A stretch of DNA of 53,566 nt from Candidatus Woesearchaeota archaeon (GTDB taxonomy: Archaea; Nanobdellota; Nanobdellia; Woesearchaeales; GW2011-AR15), in NCBI GenBank assembly GCA_016935095.1, contig JAFGRO010000012.1:1-53566 (forward strand), given 5' to 3'. Positions 7,456-16,866 of this stretch are shown here, one piece after another. The position numbers and the translations under genes were made by a program. Numbering within the stretch: the first letter of the stretch is position 1; every line of letters starts with the position of its first letter. The notes beneath the pieces were generated by a model that ran no database searches, was not told where the DNA came from, and saw only the letters and a list, made by a program, of their open reading frames with translations.

Positions 7456-8887
7456 GGAAAGGGTCATCTGTCCTTATAGGTGAATGAATAAAAAACCTAT
7501 CACTGCATTGGCACGGAACAGTATCAGGTCTCCATTTAGTCAAGTCCCTGCCTAATTCAACAGGATAATCACTATAAGAAGGATAATCTTTTGGGTTCCC
7601 TATTTTTATCAGTTCCTGTTTTGTAAATGTTCTTCCGTGATAAGTGCATGGCTCATATCCTGTAAAATATTCCTTATTCTTTTTAATAAAATCATCTACA
7701 GAAACAGGATTTGATATGTCAAGGCTTGGATAATATACCTGGACCTCGGCTTTTATCATCTCTTTTGTAAATGGAATTTCCACTGTCGGCAACCATGAAT
7801 TATAAAAACTGATTATCTCATCAGCAGTATCAGGAATACATAAGAAAGGGATGCTTGGGTCAACCCAGTAAATCACATTATTACCGCAGACGCATGGTGT
7901 GTTTGCAGAGCTCAACGCAGGATAAAATATCGGGCATTGGATTGGTTTTCCAGTAACCGGATCCAGAACATATGGATCCAAATCCTCTGGAAGAATCTCA
8001 GCTTCATTTGATTCAATACAGCTCACAAGCCCGAATCTCCTGAAAAAGCAGATAATCTCTTCATTTTCTGTATCTGTATAGCAGGGCACAACATACCATG
8101 TATCAGTTGCAGATTCATAAACCCCAAAAGTGACTTCATCAGTTCTTCCTGCTGTGGGGGATCTTTCACCTTCAATACTGGGATAAGTGAAGTGGACTTC
8201 CGCAGGAGGATTAAATTCGCATCCATGATCTGTTAAATCATATTTGATATTGCATATATTTGCCTCATCACGTTCACTGTCTTCAATATTATCAACATAA
8301 ATGCTTATTGGCTGCGGGCAATTGCTGATTAGAGTGCCTTCAGGAATAATTATAGTCAAATCATCATCAGGCGAGCTGATACCTATTGGATCTGTTGTTT
8401 TTCCGGAAGGGTCTAATGGAAGCTCAATTTCAAAAACTCTCGGGAAACTATATGTAAATTCATCAAGTATAATTTCAGAGCCGGCTTTTTTTAATGTTAG
8501 TTTCCAGTTTAATTTTACATAAGCAACATTTTCAGTTATATCAACTTCAGGGTTAATATCAACTCCGGGATAGACATCAAGCCCTCCGCTTTCCAATAAG
8601 TCAAAATCAACACAATCCATTATGTTTTCTTTTATGTAATTGATATAATTCCCTTTTTGGGACTCATCTATCCCAAATTTATCCTTTGCCTCTTCAAATA
8701 ACCTTCTCAGACATATGCTTACAAAGTTTTCTATTGATTCACGCTGAGCATCCAGATTGACAATTTTTTCCTGCTCATACTTTAATTCTTCCTTGCTTTT
8801 GCCTATGGAGCACATTATTAATCCAAAAACAATAAGAATCAATAACCCTATTATTATGAAAATAGTTAGCTGACCTCTTTTTTTCAT
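7439..8887 (-). CDS. Pilin-like N-terminally anchored extracellular protein
   Basis: 482 residues. The N-terminus MKKRGQLTIFIIIGLLILIV resembles archaeal class III (type IV pilin-like) signal sequences: a basic stretch, Gly-Gln, then about 20 hydrophobic residues. That would allow cleavage by a FlaK/PibD-type peptidase or serve as a plain N-terminal anchor. The rest is extracellular beta-rich sequence with scattered Cys (CPIFYPALSSANTPCVCG; VPCQCSDRFF). I recognise no catalytic motif. Similar N-termini are common in DPANN genomes. The last codons lie inside repeat copy B. Confidence 0.75.
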   Translation of the reverse strand: MKKRGQLTIFIIIGLLILIVFGLIMCSIGKSKEELKYEQEKIVNLDAQRESIENFVSICLRRLFEEAKDKFGIDESQKGNYINYIKENIMDCVDFDLLESGGLDVYPGVDINPEVDITENVAYVKLNWKLTLKKAGSEIILDEFTYSFPRVFEIELPLDPSGKTTDPIGISSPDDDLTIIIPEGTLISNCPQPISIYVDNIEDSERDEANICNIKYDLTDHGCEFNPPAEVHFTYPSIEGERSPTAGRTDEVTFGVYESATDTWYVVPCYTDTENEEIICFFRRFGLVSCIESNEAEILPEDLDPYVLDPVTGKPIQCPIFYPALSSANTPCVCGNNVIYWVDPSIPFLCIPDTADEIISFYNSWLPTVEIPFTKEMIKAEVQVYYPSLDISNPVSVDDFIKKNKEYFTGYEPCTYHGRTFTKQELIKIGNPKDYPSYSDYPVELGRDLTKWRPDTVPCQCSDRFFIHSPIRTDDPFLCYIG

Positions 8888-8989
8888 TGTTCTATAGGTT
8901 GGCAGATTTATTATATAAATCTTTCTTTTAAACAGGAAAAACAGTAAATATTTTAAACTCAGTTAATTATTGTATATATTTGAGGTAAA

Positions 8990-9856
8990 ATGTTTAAGAA
9001 AATCAGCCTGGTTTTAATTATAGTTGCTTTATTTTTAATTACTTCCTGTGAAGACTCAATGCAGACTTCTGCACCCCCTGGAACAGAAGCAGCTGACAAC
9101 AGGACTCAAAAAGCTGAGCAGGATAAATTAATTCTGAGTGTTAAAACAGATAAGGAAGAATATTTTCCAGGAGAGATTGTTAAGGTTAATATTGAGCTTG
9201 AGAATTCAGATAAGAAATCAATTGCATATGTAAGACCAACTCCCTGTGCTGTGGATATTGATGTTTTTATTGAACTAAGCAATAATGAAAGAATTTACCT
9301 TAATGAACCGGGATATGAGCCGAAGATGTGTATCCAGACAATTGATACAAGGTCAATTCCTGCAAAACAGAGACTCTCAAGAGAGGTAATCTGGGATCAG
9401 AAATTGATTACTATTCCTGAAAAGATGCAGGCGCTGCCAGGGAAATATGTGATTTCAACTTTATTTAATTATGAGTCTGGAGGTCAGGTTAAGGAAATTA
9501 TTGTATTGAATGAGATTAGAATTACAGGAGATACAAAGACAAAGGTTTCCCAGGAAGCGGCAATTAAAACTGCATACAGCAATGATGAGGTTATAGAATG
9601 GTATGATTCACATACAGGCAAAAATCTGATTGAAGAGGAATTCGGGAAATATTTTGTTATAAACAAATTCGGGAAAGACAGGATAGACAATATCACAGCA
9701 GAAAAAATGTTGTTAAGCACACCAAATCATGAGACTCTTTTCCATGACAACATGTGGAAAATAAATTTCTGGGCAGAATACGGCGAAGACCCAAAAAATA
9801 TTATAGTCAATATAGATGCAGAAACAGGAGACATTATTGAGATTAGGAAAATTTAG
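8990..9856 (+). CDS. Lipoprotein with Ig-like domain and PepSY-like C-terminus
   Basis: 288 residues. A signal peptide ends in the lipobox LITSC (Cys about residue 20), so the protein is probably lipid-anchored outside the membrane. Residues about 45-170 look like an Ig-like/BsuPI-type sandwich ([20 protein letters not shown]). The C-terminal part ends in a PepSY-like hairpin ([20 protein letters not shown], then [10 protein letters not shown]). PepSY domains are often linked to peptidase regulation, but no substrate is evident. The gene is divergent from the pilin-like gene and upstream of cysS. Confidence 0.75.
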   Translation: MFKKISLVLIIVALFLITSCEDSMQTSAPPGTEAADNRTQKAEQDKLILSVKTDKEEYFPGEIVKVNIELENSDKKSIAYVRPTPCAVDIDVFIELSNNERIYLNEPGYEPKMCIQTIDTRSIPAKQRLSREVIWDQKLITIPEKMQALPGKYVISTLFNYESGGQVKEIIVLNEIRITGDTKTKVSQEAAIKTAYSNDEVIEWYDSHTGKNLIEEEFGKYFVINKFGKDRIDNITAEKMLLSTPNHETLFHDNMWKINFWAEYGEDPKNIIVNIDAETGDIIEIRKI

Positions 9857-9909
9857 GCAATTTACAATTAATTTTTTATATTTTATATGATTTCTTTTTT
9901 AAATTCACA

Positions 9910-11332
9910 ATGAAAGTATATAATACACTTACAAGGAAAAAAGAAGAATTAAAGCCAATCCAAGAAGGTGTTGTGAGCATATATACTTGCGGGCCAAACA
10001 AAGTTTTTTAATTAAAATTTTGGGCATGCCGTTTATAACTATGCTCACATAGGCAACTGGAGGAGCTTTATATTCTCAGATTTACTTAGAAGATACTTAA
10101 AATTCAAAGGCTATGAAGTTAAGCATGTGATGAATATTACAGATGTTGATGACAAGACAATCCGCGATTCAAAAAAAGAAGGAATCTCTTTAAAAGAATT
10201 TACTGAAAGATATACAAAATATTTCTTTGATGATATGGATACATTAAACATTGAAAGAGTTGAGTTCTATCCAAAAGCAACTGAAACAATAACAGAGATG
10301 ACAGGTATTGTAAAGACATTAATGGATAAAGGGTATGGCTATAAAAGCGAGGACGGCTCAATTTATTATAAAGTCTCAAAATTCAATGATTACGGAAAAC
10401 TGTCTAAAATTAAATTTGATGACCTTAAAGCAGGCGCTCGTGTCAAGCAAGATGAATATGAAAAAGAGTCTGCAAATGATTTTGCATTATGGAAAGGATA
10501 TGAAGAATCAGATGGGGATGTTTTCTGGGAAACTGAACTCGGAAAAGGACGTCCTGGATGGCATATTGAATGCTCTGCAATGTCTATGAAATTTCTGGGA
10601 GAGACTTTTGACATTCATACGGGCGGCATTGATTTAATATTTCCGCATCATGAAAATGAAATAGCCCAGAGCGAGGCCTGCACAGGAAAGAAATTTGTAA
10701 ATTACTGGATGCACTGCGAGCATTTGCTTGTTGATAATGCAAAGATGTCTAAGAGCAAAGGAAATTTCTTTATCTTAAAAGATATTCTTGAAAAAGGCTA
10801 TTATCCTAAATCTATTAGATATTTATTATTGGCAACACACTATCGCCAGAAATTAAATTTCACATTTAAAGGCTTGGAAGCAGCTGAGCAGGTGATCCAG
10901 AGGTTTAAAGAATTCTTATTAAAATTAAAATCTGTTAATTCAAAACAAGACAATCCTGAAATTAAAGAAATAATAATGCAGGCAAAACAGAAATTTGAAG
11001 GGGCAATGGATGATGACCTTAATATAAGTGAAGGGTTGGCACAGATATTTGAATTCATGAAAGAAATAAATAAATTAATTGCTGAAAACAAATTAAGCAG
11101 GGAAAATGCTCTGGAAGTTTTTAACCTGATGATGGAATTTGATAAGGTTCTCGGCATTTTAGAATTCAAAGAAGAAGAAATTCCCGAAGAAATAACTGAT
11201 TTAGCACAAAAACGCCTTGAGGCAAGAAACAACAAAGACTGGCAAACAGCAGATAAACTAAGGGATGAAATAAATAAAAGAGGATATTCTGTTGATGATT
11301 CTAAAGAGGGTTATGTGATAAAGAAGACTTAA
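9910..11332 (+). CDS. cysS: Cysteinyl-tRNA synthetase, frame interrupted by a 31-nt insertion
   Basis: Class I synthetase charging tRNA-Cys. The frame from the ATG at 9910 gives [20 protein letters not shown] and then VVSIYTCGP, the correct CysRS N-terminus, but hits TAA at 10009-10011. The rest continues from about 10029 in another frame with [13 protein letters not shown] and runs to 11332, including zinc-ligand regions ([22 protein letters not shown]) and the KMSKSKGN loop. Removing 31 nt (9998-10028) joins CGP to [10 protein letters not shown] exactly and gives 463 codons, the usual length. A product started at 10127 would lack the first zinc Cys and the HIGN motif and could not charge tRNA. 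So the gene is dead, misassembled, or repaired at RNA or translation level. Confidence 0.85.
9998..10028 (+). other. 31-nt hairpin-forming insertion in cysS
   Basis: The segment forms an 8-bp stem AAAGTTTT/AAAATTTT (10000-10007 with 10014-10021, one G-U) with a 6-nt loop TTAATT. It is flanked by further complementarity: GCC (9993-9995) with GGC (10023-10025) and GCGG (9989-9992) with CCGT (10029-10032, one G-U), leaving 3-nt bulges AAC and ATG. GGGC occurs on both sides exactly 31 nt apart (9991, 10022). Removing 9998-10028 recreates the codons for G-P-T-V-Y-N. Confidence 0.75.
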
Positions 11333-11352
11333 AATGATAATTCTAACAAAAA

Positions 11353-11988
11353 ATGGATTCCAGATTAAAAAAGCTCAACCTCAAAAAAATAAACAATAGC
11401 TTTCTGAAAGATGAAACTGATTGGCTGAATAAGGAAACAACTTTCCTGGAGAAACTATTACCTGTTCTTTCACACAACTTATTGCATAAATTTATTCTCT
11501 TTGTATTTATACTCTTAATAATAGTCAAATATTTTTCTATTTTTGTAACAATTATTTTTTCATTGATTACAAGTTACATTAAATTCAAAAGGCAAAAGAA
11601 AGGCATACTGATTGAAATTGAGCCTTCTTATTTGTTTCCAATTATTTTAACAATATCTTTTGGCATTAAATATGGGTTGTTTTATATCTTTATTCCTGTT
11701 CTAATGTCAATTATTACACTGGGCTTTTCAACTGGATTAATTGTAAATACAATAAACAAGCTGATTGTTACAATAGGAGTTTTTCTCTTCTGGGAATACA
11801 CTACACTTAATATTATCTGGGTTTCAGTTATACTGGTGATTGTTACAGATTTAATAGGAACTTTTCTCAGGTTTAAACTAAGGCAGCCGCCACATGAAAT
11901 CATTCTTACTGTAGCTACAAATGCATTATTAAGATTCACTTATTTTTTTTTATTTCTGGAAATTATAGTTAATTTATTAACACGCTAG
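11353..11988 (+). CDS. Small polytopic membrane protein, distant paralogue (B) of the ECF-S-like group
   Basis: 211 residues with about six hydrophobic segments behind a charged 40-residue N-terminus. The central block (EIEPSYLFPIILTISFGIKY, then GLFYIFIPVLMS) and the C-terminal helix (TNALLRFTYFFLFLEIIV) match the topology of the products at 2225, 43171 and 52146, but the Gly/Tyr motif is weaker. Its start lies 20 nt after cysS, so it is probably co-transcribed with it. Substrate unknown; membership in the paralogue group is tentative. Confidence 0.65.
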   Translation: MDSRLKKLNLKKINNSFLKDETDWLNKETTFLEKLLPVLSHNLLHKFILFVFILLIIVKYFSIFVTIIFSLITSYIKFKRQKKGILIEIEPSYLFPIILTISFGIKYGLFYIFIPVLMSIITLGFSTGLIVNTINKLIVTIGVFLFWEYTTLNIIWVSVILVIVTDLIGTFLRFKLRQPPHEIILTVATNALLRFTYFFLFLEIIVNLLTR

Positions 11989-12010
11989 TTCTCAATCCAA
12001 GAATAAAAAA

Positions 12011-14440
12011 TTATTTTTTTATTCCAATCTTAACTTCTTCATTTACTTTAATCTTGCCTTTGCCGAAAACAATGTCTTTAGCTTTGGTTGTTGATGTTAT
12101 GTCTGAAAGAACAAGTTCAATTAATTTTCTTGTTTTATCATCGCAGTCAATTATTAACTCGCTTAATTCTGTCTTCAATGACAGCTGGCTGTCACTCTTG
12201 AATTTTCTTACTGCTGAGATTATGTCAACGGCATGGTCTCCTGCATTCTCTGCTTTTTTATCAATATATGATTCATTACATTCAGGCCAGTCTGAATTAT
12301 GTATGCTTTTTTTATTTTCAATTTTATCAAAATAAAGATGATAAATCTCTTCTGTAATGAACGGCATTATCGGCGCCATCAGCTTTAAAATATTTAATAT
12401 GCCTTCATACAAGCCGAACTGTGCGCTTTCTCTTGCACCTTCGTGGTATTTGTCAGGATTATATAATCTGTCTTTAACAATCTCAAGATACTGGTCGCAA
12501 AAAACATTCCAGAAAAAATTCTCTGTCTCTGACTTTACTTTGGAATATTCATATTCATCAAAACTCTCAGTGCATTTCTTTATTAATTTCTGTAATTTTG
12601 AAATAAGCCATTTGTCCATAGTTTCAAGTTCATGTCTTTCATATTTGAAATCCTGCAAGTGCATTATTGCAAACTTAGAGGCATTCCAGAGCTTGGTAGT
12701 CATTTTTTTTCCTGTAACAAGGTCTTTTTCTTGGAAGGGAAGGTCTTCTCCGAGTTTTGAGCCAGCTGCCCAGAACCTGAGGCAGTCAGCAGAGTATTTC
12801 TCAATCATGTCCTGTGGGGCAATAGTATTGCCTTTGCTTTTAGACATTTTTTTGCCGTGAGGGTCTAAAGCAAACCCGCTGATCATGATGTTTTTCCATG
12901 GGTTTTTATTGTAATGCAGCTGTGATTTTACCATTGTGTTAAACAGCCAGAATGTGATTATGTCATGTGCCTGCGGCCTTAAGTCCATTGGAAACAGTTT
13001 TTTATAAAATGGTTTGCCTTTCATTAGTTCAACTGCCAGCTGCGGACTTAATGAAGAAGTTGCCCATGTGTCAAGAACATCTTTTTCAGCAATAAACTCA
13101 TTATGCCCGCATTTGGGGCATTTTTTTACAGGAGGCTTATCTTCAGTCGGGTCAACTGGAAGGTCTTTTATATCTGCAAGGACAGCTTCATCGCATTTTT
13201 TACAGTACCAAACCGGAAAAGGAATACCAAAATGCCTTTGCCTTGAAATGCACCAGTCCCATTGCAGTCCATATATCCAGTGGTCTAATCTTATGCGCAT
13301 ATGTTCAGGGAACCATTTCATTGCCGCTCCAGCTTCTAAAAATTTGTCTTTTAAGTCAAGGTAGCGGATAAACCATTGTTTAGTGTTCATTATTTCAATG
13401 GGTGTGCCGCATCTTTCATGCACATTGACTGTATGCTTTAACGGCTCCTGTTTTATGAGCAGATTATTTGCTTTCAGGTCATCAATAATAGCATGCCTTG
13501 CTTCCTCAATTTTCATCCCTTCATATTTACCGGATAATTTATTCATCTTTCCGTCTTTAGTAATAATCATTCTTAAATCAAGGTTATGGGCTTTATAATG
13601 CTCAATATCATCCTGATCCCCAAAAGTGCAGCACATTAAAATTCCGGTTCCTTTTTCAGGATCAGCTTTCTCGCTTGGAATAATCTCAACCCAGAGGTCA
13701 TACAAAGGCACTTTTGCTTTTTTTCCGAATAACTGCTTGTATCTTTTATCATCCGGATGGGCAAATATGGCAACACACGCTCCCAGAAGTTCAGGCCTTG
13801 TGGTTGCAATAATTAGATCCTGTCCATTTTCAAGCTTGAATATAATATCATTAAAATAACTCTTAAGGTCTTTATCCTCTAACTCTACTTGGGCAATGGC
13901 TGTCTGGCATTCAGGGCACCACATTGTAGGAGCCTCTTTTCTGAATTCACGGCCATCTTTATACAGGTCAATAAATGATTTCTGGGATATCTTCCTGCAA
14001 TGATCATTTATAGTAGAGTAAAAAATAGAAAAATCACAGCTTACACCTATATTTTTCCAGTCCTGCACAAAATCCGGCCTTATTTTTTTCAGTGTTTTTA
14101 AGCATAGCTTAATAAACTCTTCACGTTTCATATCTTTGCTTTTAACATTATTTATCCTTTCAACCAGCCTTTCAGTTGCAAGGCCGTTGTCATCTGTGCC
14201 ATACGGATAAAATACATTAAATCCTTTCATACGCTTATACCTGGCAAGAAAATCCTGCTGTGAATATGAAAATGAATGGCCGAGATGCATCTTTCCTGAA
14301 ACAGTCGGCGGAGGAGTATCTATTGAATATATCTCTTTATCAGATTTCTGGTCAAAAGCATAAATTAGCTCTTTTTCCCAATATGAACTCCATTTTTTTT
14401 CAGCTTCTTTTGCATTATAATTTTTTGGAAGTTGCATCAT
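12011..14440 (-). CDS. valS: Valyl-tRNA synthetase
   Basis: 809 residues. Class Ia synthetase that charges tRNA-Val and edits Thr. Visible: IDTPPPTVSGKMHLGHSFSY with the HIGH-type motif HLGH, PYGTDDNGLATERLVE, the editing (CP1) region with ATTRPELLGACVAIFAHPDD, zinc-binding Cys pairs (MWCPECQTAIAQ; CKKCDEAV; KKCPKCGHNE), and the KMSKSKGN loop. The PPPTVSG form and length fit archaeal ValRS. The start MM at 14440/14437 follows GAGGT. The gene looks intact, in contrast to cysS. It converges with the membrane protein gene at 11353. Confidence 0.95.
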   Translation of the reverse strand: MMQLPKNYNAKEAEKKWSSYWEKELIYAFDQKSDKEIYSIDTPPPTVSGKMHLGHSFSYSQQDFLARYKRMKGFNVFYPYGTDDNGLATERLVERINNVKSKDMKREEFIKLCLKTLKKIRPDFVQDWKNIGVSCDFSIFYSTINDHCRKISQKSFIDLYKDGREFRKEAPTMWCPECQTAIAQVELEDKDLKSYFNDIIFKLENGQDLIIATTRPELLGACVAIFAHPDDKRYKQLFGKKAKVPLYDLWVEIIPSEKADPEKGTGILMCCTFGDQDDIEHYKAHNLDLRMIITKDGKMNKLSGKYEGMKIEEARHAIIDDLKANNLLIKQEPLKHTVNVHERCGTPIEIMNTKQWFIRYLDLKDKFLEAGAAMKWFPEHMRIRLDHWIYGLQWDWCISRQRHFGIPFPVWYCKKCDEAVLADIKDLPVDPTEDKPPVKKCPKCGHNEFIAEKDVLDTWATSSLSPQLAVELMKGKPFYKKLFPMDLRPQAHDIITFWLFNTMVKSQLHYNKNPWKNIMISGFALDPHGKKMSKSKGNTIAPQDMIEKYSADCLRFWAAGSKLGEDLPFQEKDLVTGKKMTTKLWNASKFAIMHLQDFKYERHELETMDKWLISKLQKLIKKCTESFDEYEYSKVKSETENFFWNVFCDQYLEIVKDRLYNPDKYHEGARESAQFGLYEGILNILKLMAPIMPFITEEIYHLYFDKIENKKSIHNSDWPECNESYIDKKAENAGDHAVDIISAVRKFKSDSQLSLKTELSELIIDCDDKTRKLIELVLSDITSTTKAKDIVFGKGKIKVNEEVKIGIKK

Positions 14441-14621
14441 TATAACCTCGAAAATTGTATTAATATTTAATAATTATTATTTTAAAAAGAATCTTATAGC
14501 CAATGAACTAACTTACGCCACGACTACAGAAAATATGCCTGATACCAGATACATGGAAAAAAGTAGATTAATCTTATATATAAATTTTGTTGCGGGTTTA
14601 TTCAGTGGTATGTTTTAAATG

Positions 14622-15353
14622 TTAATAAAGAGATTCCATAGTCTTTTTGAACCAATGCAATGCAGCCGGGGTTAATCCATAAGTTCTTGTGACTGTTTCA
14701 GCCTTATGTATGAGATTATCCACCGGAATTTCAGGTTTCCATGCTCTTCCATCAATACCTTCTGCTACAATATCACATAACTGGCAGGTATTTATTATTC
14801 CCTGCCAGGGGCCGGCTGTGCTTTGTATAGAACAACCTTTAATAGGGAACAGCGGCTCATGATGGACTAATGGCAAATAAATTAAGGCCAGCCTCGGGCC
14901 AAGCTGCTTTTCCAGATTTTCCATTTGCCTTAAAATACCTGCAAAAGTCAAAGAGAAGTATCCCTTCTCAATAAAGCCTTGATTTTCCAATTCCCTTAAG
15001 ACAGCATAGGCTCCGTAAACAGGATGTTTTTTCATGGCTTTTTTCTGTGAGGGAGAATCAAATGGCTTTTCTAAGTAAGGCGGCATACCCGGAATCATTA
15101 ATTTTCCATTATCATGTAAAAAACCGCCCAAAAAAGCACCGTCTATGATTCTTTGGGGAAGACCCCAGTTTGAAAGAGTGTAATTCAACAAAGAAGCGAC
15201 AATCAATGAATGTTCCATTAAATATCCTCCTGCCTCTGCCAATTTTTCCAGGTTAACAAAACAAGTAGGCAGCCATAATCTCTCTTCGGCTTGGCCAAGC
15301 AATTCTTCAATTTTTTCTACAGTCAATTCATCCAAATGATTCATTGATTTCAT
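14622..15353 (-). CDS. HD-GYP-like HD-domain phosphohydrolase
   Basis: 243 residues. Metal ligands follow the HD-GYP layout: EHSLIVA, GGFLHDNGKLMIPG (HDxGK), KKHPVYGAYAVL (HPxxG), LPLVHHEPLFP (HHE). The GYP triplet itself is missing. HD-GYP proteins hydrolyse cyclic dinucleotides in bacteria; members without GYP have other or unknown substrates. A Cys pair (TCQLCDIVAEG) follows. It is a single gene flanked by about 180 nt of unannotated sequence on the valS side and a hairpin cluster on its 5' side. Its Pro/Gly/Leu-rich style differs from its neighbours and could reflect transfer from bacteria (inference). Confidence 0.75.
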   Translation of the reverse strand: MKSMNHLDELTVEKIEELLGQAEERLWLPTCFVNLEKLAEAGGYLMEHSLIVASLLNYTLSNWGLPQRIIDGAFLGGFLHDNGKLMIPGMPPYLEKPFDSPSQKKAMKKHPVYGAYAVLRELENQGFIEKGYFSLTFAGILRQMENLEKQLGPRLALIYLPLVHHEPLFPIKGCSIQSTAGPWQGIINTCQLCDIVAEGIDGRAWKPEIPVDNLIHKAETVTRTYGLTPAALHWFKKTMESLY

Positions 15354-15390
15354 GTAAAATAAATAATTATATAAAAACTTTAATACTCTG

Positions 15391-15490
15391 AGTATACCAC
15401 CAGTCTTGAACTGGTGGATATACTGGCGTGCTCAAGAACAAGCAGGACGTACCCGTCATGCCACCCGTCAATTGACGGGTGGTTCTTGAC
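15391..15490. repeat. Paired-hairpin element of about 100 nt
   Basis: Hairpin 1: AGTATACCACCAGT (15391-15404) pairs with ACTGGTGG plus TATACT (15410-15424), with one bulged A. Hairpin 2: the palindrome arms CCACCCGTCAA/TTGACGGGTGG (15461-15482) lie inside TCAAGAA/TTCTTGA (15432-15438 with 15483-15489). ACCCGTCA is also repeated at 15451 and 15463. The two hairpins resemble each other in sequence, as do the two ends of IS200/IS605-type or derived non-autonomous elements. No transposase is present. It could also be a small RNA or a regulatory structure for the HD-GYP-like gene. Confidence 0.6.
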
Positions 15491-15560
15491 ACTTTCAGAA
15501 GCCATAAATCTTTTTGAAATTCAACCCGATTAATTTTTCATAATCAGGGAAATTCCGACA

Positions 15561-15570
15561 TTTTAATAAA
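15561..15570 (+). promoter_or_regulatory. boxA upstream of rfcL
   Basis: TTTTAATAAA lies about 23-32 bp upstream of the rfcL ATG at 15593, with no Shine-Dalgarno between. This fits a leaderless transcript. Confidence 0.4.
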
Positions 15571-15592
15571 TCTCTTTTTATTCTTATTTCCT

Positions 15593-16801
15593 ATGCTACC
15601 TTGGACAGTAAAATACAGGCCGAAAGATTCTTCGGAAATCCAGGGACAGGAATCAAAAATTGAAAGATTAAAAAAATTTATTTCAGATTATAAAAACCAG
15701 AAAAAAAAATCATCAATTATTTACGGGCCGCCCGGATGCGGCAAGACTTCTTCTGTATGTGCATTGGCTGATGAACTTAATCTTGAAATAATTGAAATTA
15801 ATGCCAGTGATGTAAGAAATAAAGATTCCATCCATGAAAAATTAGGTCCGGCAGTCTCACAGCAATCCCTGTTTTTCAAGGGCAAACTTATATTGATTGA
15901 TGAAATTGACGGCCTCTCCGGAAAAAAAGACAGGGGAGGGGCTGCTGCATTAGCCAAATTAATTGATAAATCAAGTTTTCCGATAATCATGACTGCTAAT
16001 AATCCTTACGACCAGAAATTCAAGGCATTAAGAAAAAAATCTGAATTAACTGAATTTAATATATTGAATTATTCTTCTGTAAAAAAGGTATTGAAACAGA
16101 TATGTTACAAAGAAAAGGTTGATTATGATGATCTTGCGCTGACAGCCCTGTCAAGAAGAGCGGGAGGTGATTTAAGAGGCGCAATCAATGACCTGCAGAC
16201 TCTTGCAGAATATTCAAAAAGACTGAAGATGCAAGATATAGATGAGCTTTCAGACAGGAGACAGACCGAGAGCATGGTAAATGCCCTTGTGAAAGTATTC
16301 AAATCCACTAAGCCGGAAATAGCATTAACTGCTTTCAATGATGTTGAAGAGGATTTTGATGATGTTTTCCTATGGATTGATGCAAACCTCCCGAAAGAAT
16401 ATACAAAAGCAAAAGACCTTGCAAGAGCTTATGACAATATCAGTCTGGCAGATGTTTTTCGCGGTAGGATAAGGAGATGGCAGTACTGGAGATTTTTGGT
16501 TTATGTCAACCAGTTGCTTTCAGCGGGAATTGCTCTTTCTAAAGATGAAAAATATAAATCTTTTGTGAAATACATGCCGGCAATGCGCTTATTGAGAATA
16601 TGGCAGATTAACATGAAAAACATGAAAAAAAAAGCAATTGCAGAAAAGATTGCAGAAAAAACACATACTTCAAAAAAAAGGGTAATGCAGGATACATTGC
16701 CTTATCTTCATCATATTTTTAAATCAAATAAAGAACTTTCTGATAAACTGGCAAATGAGCTTGACCTGGAAAAAGAAGAAGTTGAATGGCTAAAAAAATA
16801 A
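15593..16801 (+). CDS. rfcL: Replication factor C large subunit (clamp loader)
   Basis: 402 residues. AAA+ ATPase that with RfcS loads PCNA at primer-template junctions. Visible: LPWTVKYRPKDSSEIQGQES (typical RfcL N-terminus), Walker A GPPGCGKTS, INASDVRN, Walker B LIDEIDGLSG, sensor region TANNPYDQKF, and RRAGGDLRGAINDLQTLAEY in the lid. The C-terminal domain is shorter than in many euryarchaeal RfcL proteins and ends in EWLKK without an obvious PIP box. It is an archaeal hallmark gene. It is monocistronic, followed by a strong hairpin. Confidence 0.95.
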   Translation: MLPWTVKYRPKDSSEIQGQESKIERLKKFISDYKNQKKKSSIIYGPPGCGKTSSVCALADELNLEIIEINASDVRNKDSIHEKLGPAVSQQSLFFKGKLILIDEIDGLSGKKDRGGAAALAKLIDKSSFPIIMTANNPYDQKFKALRKKSELTEFNILNYSSVKKVLKQICYKEKVDYDDLALTALSRRAGGDLRGAINDLQTLAEYSKRLKMQDIDELSDRRQTESMVNALVKVFKSTKPEIALTAFNDVEEDFDDVFLWIDANLPKEYTKAKDLARAYDNISLADVFRGRIRRWQYWRFLVYVNQLLSAGIALSKDEKYKSFVKYMPAMRLLRIWQINMKNMKKKAIAEKIAEKTHTSKKRVMQDTLPYLHHIFKSNKELSDKLANELDLEKEEVEWLKK

Positions 16802-16802
16802 A

Positions 16803-16851
16803 GTGGAGAGAATATAACACGGAGGGGGTTTTAGAAGTATAATCTCTCCAC
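16803..16851 (+). terminator. Hairpin after rfcL
   Basis: A 9-bp perfect stem GTGGAGAGA/TCTCTCCAC (16803-16811 with 16843-16851) starts two bases after the rfcL stop and continues inward with a short A/T helix after one mismatch. The loop includes a G-rich stretch, and GTTTATTATTATG follows. It is probably a terminator or an mRNA-stabilising structure. Confidence 0.5.
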
Positions 16852-16866
16852 GTTTATTATTATGAT

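Noticed and set aside
9993-10028. Canonical bulge-helix-bulge intron in cysS
   Set aside because: The fold is close to a BHB, but symmetric cleavage in the two 3-nt bulges would remove 29 nt, which does not restore the frame; 31 (or 28 or 34) is needed. I therefore report it only as one of several explanations.
14441-14621. Gene or RNA in the valS to HD-GYP-like gap
   Set aside because: I see no ORF with start signals, no strong hairpin and no box C/D pattern; only A/T-rich promoter-like sequence near valS.
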